In this document: positions 30,184 to 36,361 of the stretch, piece by piece
How the letters are laid out: each line of letters opens with the position of its first letter
Position numbering within the stretch: the first letter of the stretch is position 1
Assembly: GCA_024280265.1 (NCBI GenBank)
Contig: JAJRQL010000114.1
Span: 1-36,361, forward strand
Source: Deltaproteobacteria bacterium
GTDB taxonomy: Bacteria > Desulfobacterota > Desulfobulbia > Desulfobulbales > Desulfocapsaceae
Length of the DNA: 36,361 nucleotides
Direction: 5' to 3'
Program-made: the position numbers and the translations under genes
Notes under the pieces: generated by a model
The model's database searches: none
What the model was told of the DNA's origin: nothing
Seen by the model: the letters and a program-made list of their open reading frames with translations, nothing else

Positions 30184-31626
30184 TCACTTCTTCCGGACTA
30201 TCGTTTGTAATAGTGCCGCATCCGGTTCCACACATGGAAGTGTTTCACCAATGTACTCCTCGATATCCATAAGATAAAAGGAACTCTCCTCATCGGCAAA
30301 ACTGATGGATATACCATCGGCACCAGCTCGTCCGGTACGTCCGATCCTGTGGACATAATCCTCCGGTTCATAGGGAAGGGTATAATTGACCACATGGCTG
30401 ATACCGTCTATATGGATTCCGCGTCCAGCCACATCTGTAGCGACCAGGACTTTAATCTTGCCGCTGCGGAAGTTTTCCAGCCGGGCCGTTCTCTTCTGCT
30501 GTGGCACATCCCCTGTGAGCAATGTACAGCTCACACCATCTCGGCGAAGACGGTCATTGAGCCGCTTGGCGTCCCGCTTCATATTGGTGAAGATTATACC
30601 CCGATCACAGGGTTCACTGTTGATGATATTATACAGAACCAGGTACTTTTCATCCCTGGTGAGCGTATACACCACCTGCTGAACGGTTTCCACAGCAACC
30701 TGCTCTGCCTCAGTCTCTACGGAAACCGGATTCACACACCACTGTGAAGCCAGACGAGTCACCTCTTCAGTGAGGGTGGCGGAAAACATCATGGTTTGAC
30801 GTTTGTCCTTGTTGGGTATTTGGTGGATGATGGAACGAACGTCCGGGATAAAACCCATATCCAGCATCCGGTCAGCCTCATCAATCACCATGATTGCAGC
30901 TTCATTGAGCCGCACCACCCGTTTTCTGGAAAAATCCAGTAACCGTCCCGGTGTAGCCACCAGAATATCAACCGGCCTGTCACGAATATTTTTCTGCTGC
31001 CGTTCATAGTCAGTTCCGCCATAAGCCTCTGCAATACGCAGTGGGAGATACTTTCCGATATCTCTGGCATCCTTTACTATTTGAATAACAAGCTCTCTGG
31101 TTGGAGCGATGATAAGCGCACGCGGAGTCCCATTTTTACGTTTGCGCTGCTGTTCCCGGATCAGTCTGGCAAAGATCCCTATCAGAAAAACAGCACTTTT
31201 CCCGGTTCCTGTACTGGCCTTTCCAATAAGATCTTTGCCGGCGATAACGTCGGGCAGAGCCTTTCTCTGAATGGGTGTACAGTAGTTAAATTTGAGATCG
31301 GCAATGCCGTGCATGAGCCCGGCGGAAAGTCTAAAGTCATGAAAACGGGATTTTCCTTCCTGCGAGTCCACCGGAAACTGTGAGACACTCCACTTTGCTT
31401 TTCTACCTCTCCTTTGATTTTCCCGCACGGGAGCAGCCTCTTTTCGCTCTCCCCTCCTGTTATCAATCTTTTGCGCTGCAGGTTTTGCCACAACAGCGGC
31501 TGGCTTGAACACTTCAGGGTTCTGAGGCAGAACAGCCTGGAACACTGTTGCTACAACTCCACATTTTCGAGTGATACGGAGTCTTTTTCGTTTATTTTGT
31601 CGCTGTCTTATTTGTCTTTTATTCAT
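30184..31626 (-). CDS. DEAD-box ATP-dependent RNA helicase (RhlB/RhlE type)
   Basis: ASTGTGKSAVFLIGIF, APTRELVIQI, VATPGRLLDF, VIDEADRML, FSATLTEEV, VATDVAGRGIHIDGISHVVNYTLPYEPEDYVHRIGRTGRAG. Confidence 0.95.
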   Translation of the reverse strand: MNKRQIRQRQNKRKRLRITRKCGVVATVFQAVLPQNPEVFKPAAVVAKPAAQKIDNRRGERKEAAPVRENQRRGRKAKWSVSQFPVDSQEGKSRFHDFRLSAGLMHGIADLKFNYCTPIQRKALPDVIAGKDLIGKASTGTGKSAVFLIGIFARLIREQQRKRKNGTPRALIIAPTRELVIQIVKDARDIGKYLPLRIAEAYGGTDYERQQKNIRDRPVDILVATPGRLLDFSRKRVVRLNEAAIMVIDEADRMLDMGFIPDVRSIIHQIPNKDKRQTMMFSATLTEEVTRLASQWCVNPVSVETEAEQVAVETVQQVVYTLTRDEKYLVLYNIINSEPCDRGIIFTNMKRDAKRLNDRLRRDGVSCTLLTGDVPQQKRTARLENFRSGKIKVLVATDVAGRGIHIDGISHVVNYTLPYEPEDYVHRIGRTGRAGADGISISFADEESSFYLMDIEEYIGETLPCVEPDAALLQTIVRKK

Positions 31627-32121
31627 TTATTGAGAAACCTTGCGTAGTAGATCAATCCCATCAGGGGTAAATTCTTCTTTTTTATAAAGTTCAAAAATAT
31701 CTTTTATGTTCATAAAACAGCCAGATTCCACCTCTTCCTTCTGAAGCTGGAAAGGATCGTTATGAATACATCTGAAAATCCTGCCCCAGACCCGGTTATC
31801 GTCCTCTTCAAAATACTGGTCAAAAAGATGGCTGAAGCTGGCCGTAACCCCAAGCTCCTCAGCAAGTTCCCTGGCAGCTGATTCCTCGTAAGATTCTCCG
31901 GCAAGAACCACTCCTCCAGCTGCCACATCCCAACATGACGGGTAAAGATCTTTGCTGGCTGTCCGTTTCTGAAGGAAGAGCTCACCCTGCTCATTGAATA
32001 CCAGAATATAAGAGGCCCGATGAATCAAACCCTGCTGACGCATGATTCGTCTTGGCAGCACCTCTGTTTCCAGATTGTTTCGATCCACAATCTGGATGAT
32101 TTCTTCACCCGGATTATACAT
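31627..32121 (-). CDS. NUDIX hydrolase
   Basis: GGVVLAGESYEESAARELAEELGV Nudix box; Met at 32121 overlaps the upstream gene's stop (ATGTATAA). Confidence 0.9.
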   Translation of the reverse strand: MYNPGEEIIQIVDRNNLETEVLPRRIMRQQGLIHRASYILVFNEQGELFLQKRTASKDLYPSCWDVAAGGVVLAGESYEESAARELAEELGVTASFSHLFDQYFEEDDNRVWGRIFRCIHNDPFQLQKEEVESGCFMNIKDIFELYKKEEFTPDGIDLLRKVSQ

Positions 32122-32761
32122 CTGCCTCAATCCCTGCGCGTTCACAGTGAGGGGTGCTGATGGTTGGAGGCCCGGTGATCAGCATCCGGGCAATGGTCAG
32201 TTTCACACGTGGATACAGGTGGAGCCTCTCTCCCATGAGCTCCCGCTCCACTGCAACCAGACGCTGCAAAAGAGGGGTTCGCTCCACATGGGGCGCCTGG
32301 GAATCGTGCACAAATTTCTTTTTCACAATCTTCTGACAACGGAAACAGCCGGGGAAACTGAGACTCTGGCCATCGGGGCGCCGCATAGATGCGGGAACTC
32401 CATGGGTTCTGCACACCATAAGACGATGACTGTACAGGGAACAGCGTCCATCATCAAGCAAGGGGCACATCACCTGGGGGCGCTCACCCCGGGCCTCAGC
32501 TGCCTCACACTCCACAACATACCTTTTCGAGCGCTCCATCAGCTCCTGCTGCCTCGCCTCATCCAACGCCCTGAAGCCCTCCCAGAGATAGGCCCATTCA
32601 CTGTACGTATGATGCAGGAAGTAAGAATCACAACAGTTATCGGGACAACCATCACAACTGAAACTGAGTTTCCTGGCTACCTTATCATAGTCAGACTCCA
32701 TGGCCTGGTAAATCTCACTTATCTCCCGGCTCAACTCCCGGCTTAGACGTAGTTCCTTCAT
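32114..32761 (-). CDS. YkgJ-type cysteine cluster protein (putative metal/Fe-S binding)
   Basis: CDGCPDNCCDSYFLHHTYSEW and CPLLDDGRCSLYSHRLMVCRTHGVP. Confidence 0.8.
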   Translation of the reverse strand: MKELRLSRELSREISEIYQAMESDYDKVARKLSFSCDGCPDNCCDSYFLHHTYSEWAYLWEGFRALDEARQQELMERSKRYVVECEAAEARGERPQVMCPLLDDGRCSLYSHRLMVCRTHGVPASMRRPDGQSLSFPGCFRCQKIVKKKFVHDSQAPHVERTPLLQRLVAVERELMGERLHLYPRVKLTIARMLITGPPTISTPHCERAGIEADV

Positions 32762-33345
32762 CCCTTTTCCTCTTCAAAACATTGAGCCTGATAGATCTCG
32801 ATATCCGGGTGTTCTTCCCGCCAGGCCGTTTTGGCAAGCCCCGCCTTCTGACAGAGATGCTCCAGAAACTGCTCTGCATCGGGTAACTGTTCCCACACCT
32901 GGGGCAGAAAGGTGGCAGAAGCACCATGGAGACGCAGAATCACCCCGTCAATCCCGGGACGCAGTTTAGCGAGAAGGTCGTCGGCATCACGATACTCAAG
33001 GTGTTGCGGCACGCTTAACACAGAAATATCTATCTCCACGTCACCAAATTCTTCCGCAGTCAGGGAGGGAAACCGTGGATCACCAAAGGCTGCATTAATT
33101 GCATTTTTTGCCACACTATCGGCAATAGCTCCAGCAGGCACAAGATCTCCAATACAACCGCGTAGACTGCCATCCTTTTTCAAGGTGACAAAACCCCCAC
33201 ATTTTTCTTTGGGGAGCAACTCCTGCTGTGCCGTTTCATCCACAGCAAGTCCAAGCCGCTCTGCTATCACCTGCCTTGCATGCAGCAACAAGGCTCTTCC
33301 CTGTTTTTCGTTCAGTACTGAATCCATAGCCATCTGTATCACCAC
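32758..33345 (-). CDS. AMMECR1-domain protein (AmmeMemoRadiSam protein A type)
   Basis: GGFVTLKKDGSLRGCIGDLVPAGAIADSVAKNAINAAFGDPRFPSLTAEEFGDVEIDISVLS with LRGCIG motif. Confidence 0.92.
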   Translation of the reverse strand: MVIQMAMDSVLNEKQGRALLLHARQVIAERLGLAVDETAQQELLPKEKCGGFVTLKKDGSLRGCIGDLVPAGAIADSVAKNAINAAFGDPRFPSLTAEEFGDVEIDISVLSVPQHLEYRDADDLLAKLRPGIDGVILRLHGASATFLPQVWEQLPDAEQFLEHLCQKAGLAKTAWREEHPDIEIYQAQCFEEEKG

Positions 33346-34373
33346 TCAAGTCCAAGCATGAGACAGTTAATACCGCTGCCAATTCCGAGCATGGCAGCCT
33401 TTTCACCACGCCTGAAACAATCCTGCTCAATGGCCATGGCCAGGGTAATGGGTGCTGAAACAGAGCCAACATTCCCAAGTACCTCCAGGGTCTCAAAGTT
33501 CTTTTTCTGATCCAGGCCCAGAGACTCAAAAAGCAGCCTGGAATGGGCACTCCCCACCTGATGGCAGAAAAAACGATCAATATTATCACTATTCCAGCCG
33601 GGGACCGATGAAAATTCCTGCCAGGTATGATTCGCGGTCTCAACTCCCCGCACCAGCAGTTCCTCAGAGTCGGTGTTCATCAGGGTGGTATTTCCATTAC
33701 TCTGAGCCCCCTGACAGAGATCCGAATGTCTGGTATTGGCCTTCCAGGCTCCCCGAATAAGACGAGGTTTGTTCATGGTTGGCAGGAGGCTGCACATGTA
33801 GAGAGCCACAGCTCCTGAACCAATGGTCAGCGAGGCAAAGGCCGGTTTAATGTTCTTTCTGGTGAGACTCTCATCAGAAAGCAGAGATTTGATGGTCGAC
33901 TCCACCAGCTCCTCGGCGGTCTCTCCTGCCACCACCAGCCCATTACGAACATGACCAAGCTCAATCATATTGGCCAGCATAACCATACCGTCAAGAAAAC
34001 CAAGACAGGCATTGGAGATATCGAAGAGGAGACAATCTTCAGATAATCCCAGTTGATTATGGACAAAAGATGCCGTTGCCGGCTCCATCATATCCCGTGA
34101 AACCGAGGTGAAAATCAGACACTCGATGGATTCGGGGTCAATATCATCCTTATCCAGAACAGCCTGCCCTGCAAAAGCCGCTCCCTGGCTAGGCCTGGTA
34201 CCAGGTTCCCAGAGACGCCGCTCCCGTATCCCGCTCATCAACTCAAGCCGTCCGGCAGGAAGCTTCAAACGCTCGTAGAGTGGTGCCAGACGCCTTTCAA
34301 TATCATTAGAACCCAACACATGGGGGGGGAGCACATAGGCAAACGTATGAAGACAAACCTTTGAGTAATGCAT
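33339..34373 (-). CDS. 3-oxoacyl-ACP synthase III (FabH/OleA-like ketosynthase)
   Basis: Active-site Cys in LLFDISNACLGFLDGMVM, His in DRFFCHQVGSAHSRLL, Asn in VLGNVGSVSAPITLAMAIE. Confidence 0.88.
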   Translation of the reverse strand: MHYSKVCLHTFAYVLPPHVLGSNDIERRLAPLYERLKLPAGRLELMSGIRERRLWEPGTRPSQGAAFAGQAVLDKDDIDPESIECLIFTSVSRDMMEPATASFVHNQLGLSEDCLLFDISNACLGFLDGMVMLANMIELGHVRNGLVVAGETAEELVESTIKSLLSDESLTRKNIKPAFASLTIGSGAVALYMCSLLPTMNKPRLIRGAWKANTRHSDLCQGAQSNGNTTLMNTDSEELLVRGVETANHTWQEFSSVPGWNSDNIDRFFCHQVGSAHSRLLFESLGLDQKKNFETLEVLGNVGSVSAPITLAMAIEQDCFRRGEKAAMLGIGSGINCLMLGLEW

Positions 34374-34541
34374 AATTTTTCTATATCTGTTTTTTCAGGC
34401 CATAAACGCCATGGCTCTGTACTGTTCTCATCAAGCGGGCCGGATAGTAACACAAGGAGAATCCGCAACAGTTTTCAGCAAAGCGTAAATGTAGCAGGTA
34501 TAGCCGAGGAAAACAAGATAAGGATGGTGGCAACAGCCCGC

Positions 34542-35434
34542 TTATATCAACCTCACGGCAAGGAACACCTCCAGACGGCGTGCCAGCAGCGACACGGTAA
34601 AACAAAGCAGCAGATACATCAATGAGACGGTGAGCCACACTTCAATGGTGCGCTGGGTGGAGGATATTACCTGCAGGCCCTGAAAGGTGAGCTCCTGAAT
34701 GGAGATAATAGAGACGATGGAAGAGTACTTGATAGTGTTGATAAACTCATTGGCCAGAGGCGGCAGAACCTGCCTTGCCGCCTGGGGCAGAATAATAAAA
34801 CGCATCTGCTGCCACCAGGTCATGCCAAGAGAAGCCGATGCCTCCCACTGCCCTTTCTCAATGGCCTGAATACCAGCCCGGACAATCTCTGTAATGTAGG
34901 CGCCCTGAAAAAGGGCTACAGTAAAAACACCTGCGACAAATGGAGTAAACAGTGCTGGCGCTGCGATAAAAAAAGCCGCCCACTGCTGCCCGGTTTCTGA
35001 TCTGCTGCGTATAAAATTCTCAATCCCGAGAAGGGGCATAATCTGATCGGATACAAAAAAATAAAAGATGAAAACCAGTACCAGTGGCGGGATATTACGG
35101 ATCAACTCAACATAACTGCGCCCCAGCAGGCGAAAAAAAGCCGCTTTCTGGTACGTACAACACCCATGACCAGACCGATCAGAGTAGCAAGCAGCAGAGA
35201 CCAGAAACTGAGGCGGATGGTGGTGTAAAACCCCTGCATCAGAATATTGGAAACCCAGTGCCCCTTGTCCGCATCCCACCGAAACAGGTAGTTGGGTATC
35301 ACCCCCCAGTCCCAGTGATAAGAGAGCCCCACACTCACCCGATAAGTAATAAACCCCAGGAAAAGAAAAAGAGATGCCGTAACTACCGTGTCAAGCAGAA
35401 CACTCTTTTTTTTCACAAGATAGACGCCTGTCAT
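34542..35434 (-). pseudogene. polar amino-acid ABC transporter permease, reading frame broken at T7 (A7 at 35133-35139 on +)
   Basis: N-terminal ORF 35102..35434 (MTGVYLVKKKSVLLDT...LIGLVMGVVRTRKRLFF) and C-terminal ORF (RLLGRSYVELIRNIPPLVLVF...FQGAYITEIVRAGIQAIEKGQWEASASLGMTWWQQMRFIILPQA); one extra T joins them as RLFFRLLGRSYVE. Confidence 0.85.
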
Positions 35435-35451
35435 TTACTCAACAGCCCTTT

Positions 35452-36285
35452 CTACTCAACATCAGCTACCCACTCCCTGGTTCCAAACCAATAGTTATGA
35501 CGCTCTTCCAGCCATCCCTCATGGCTGACGATGGTGATCCAGTTGTTGAAGAATGTAAGGGTATCAAAATCGCCCTTGCGTACTGCAAAACCGATGGGTT
35601 CCCTGGTAAAATTGGAACTAAGTGGAAGAAACATGGTGTCCGGATACCTGATAGCTTCATAGTTAGGCCGGGGAGAGGAACCAACCACGGAGTGGACATT
35701 CCCATTACGAAGCTCCTGATATGCCTGAGCCTCATCGTCAAAGAGTCGCAGTTTGGCCTGGGGCATATATTTCCTGGCGGCAGCCACCGCAGTTGTACCA
35801 AGTTTACAGGCAATCTCCACCTCAGGCCCGTTGAAATCTTTAAGGCTTGTAAATCCTGCGGCCTTCTCCCGGTGAGCCACAATTGCCATTCCTGAATAGT
35901 CATAGGGAATGGAAAAGTTCACCTTGAGTGCCCGTTTGGTCTGTATCCCCATGCCACCGATAATCACATCAAATTTCCCGGTGAGCAGCGCAGGAATTAT
36001 CCCTGCCCATTTGGTGGGCACAAACTCCACCTTTACCCCCATATCAGCAGCAAGTCTTCTTGCCACATCTATTTCAAAACCAACCAGTTCACCTTTTTTA
36101 TTTTTCATGGCCCATGGAAGAAAGGTGTCCATTCCCACCCGTAATACTCCACGTCGCATAACCTGATCTATGGTGGATTCTGCAATTAACTGGTTCTGTA
36201 ACTTTCCGGCCATGGCCGGGAAGCCAGCCAGCAATGTGGACAGCAGCACTATCAGGGCAAATAACAGCGTAACAGATTTCTTCAT
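35452..36285 (-). CDS. polar amino-acid ABC transporter substrate-binding protein (SBP family 3)
   Basis: Signal peptide MKKSVTLLFALIVLLSTLLAGFPAMAG; GVLRVGMDTFLPWAMKNKKGELVGFEIDVARRLAADMGVKVEFVPTKWAGIIPALLTGKFDVIIGGMGI. Confidence 0.93.
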   Translation of the reverse strand: MKKSVTLLFALIVLLSTLLAGFPAMAGKLQNQLIAESTIDQVMRRGVLRVGMDTFLPWAMKNKKGELVGFEIDVARRLAADMGVKVEFVPTKWAGIIPALLTGKFDVIIGGMGIQTKRALKVNFSIPYDYSGMAIVAHREKAAGFTSLKDFNGPEVEIACKLGTTAVAAARKYMPQAKLRLFDDEAQAYQELRNGNVHSVVGSSPRPNYEAIRYPDTMFLPLSSNFTREPIGFAVRKGDFDTLTFFNNWITIVSHEGWLEERHNYWFGTREWVADVE

Positions 36286-36361
36286 ATTGCTTTTCCTCAT
36301 AAAAATAGTAATCAACGAATTATTTTATCCATTCCATCATATTGCAGACCGTAAAAAAAAA

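Noticed and set aside
36340-36361. Possible start of another palindromic element at the window edge (CCGTAAAAA...)
   Set aside because: Only a short A-rich match to the edge of the 17321 element; truncated by the window end.

Overview
The 36.4 kb window looks like chromosomal DNA from a Gram-negative, probably Desulfobacterota-type bacterium (taxonomy inferred from gene content only). Recognisable blocks: a PhoR-like histidine kinase; a multihaem cytochrome and an exported MsrA/MsrB fusion; an LPS/Kdo block (pyrG-kdsA-kdsC-lptC); a di-iron MBL-fold protein; trmO and nikR; a DMT exporter; a CPA2 antiporter with a Usp-like domain; a stand-alone RapZ C-terminal domain; a MATE exporter; a broken nitroreductase and a broken fatty acid cis/trans isomerase; a minor-pilin operon (fimT/gspH-pilW-pilV-pilX-pilY1); a NarL-type two-component pair; a coupled five-gene operon (ketosynthase III, AMMECR1, YkgJ-like, NUDIX, DEAD-box helicase); and a polar amino-acid ABC transporter whose permease is frameshifted. 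The best candidates for something undescribed are: (1) a ~340-nt non-coding element at 8423-8760, closed by a perfect 16-bp inverted repeat and packed with hairpins, lying where the LPS-export synteny breaks; (2) two palindromic MITE-like elements, one present in two ~142-bp copies, each ending about 30 bp from a start codon; (3) an attenuator-like three-arm RNA switch candidate ahead of the multihaem cytochrome; (4) a UAA codon in frame inside pyrG, plus several single-nt frame breaks elsewhere; (5) EF-hand-like calcium loops spread through the minor pilin/PilY1 operon. No tRNA, rRNA, CRISPR array or transposase gene was recognised.
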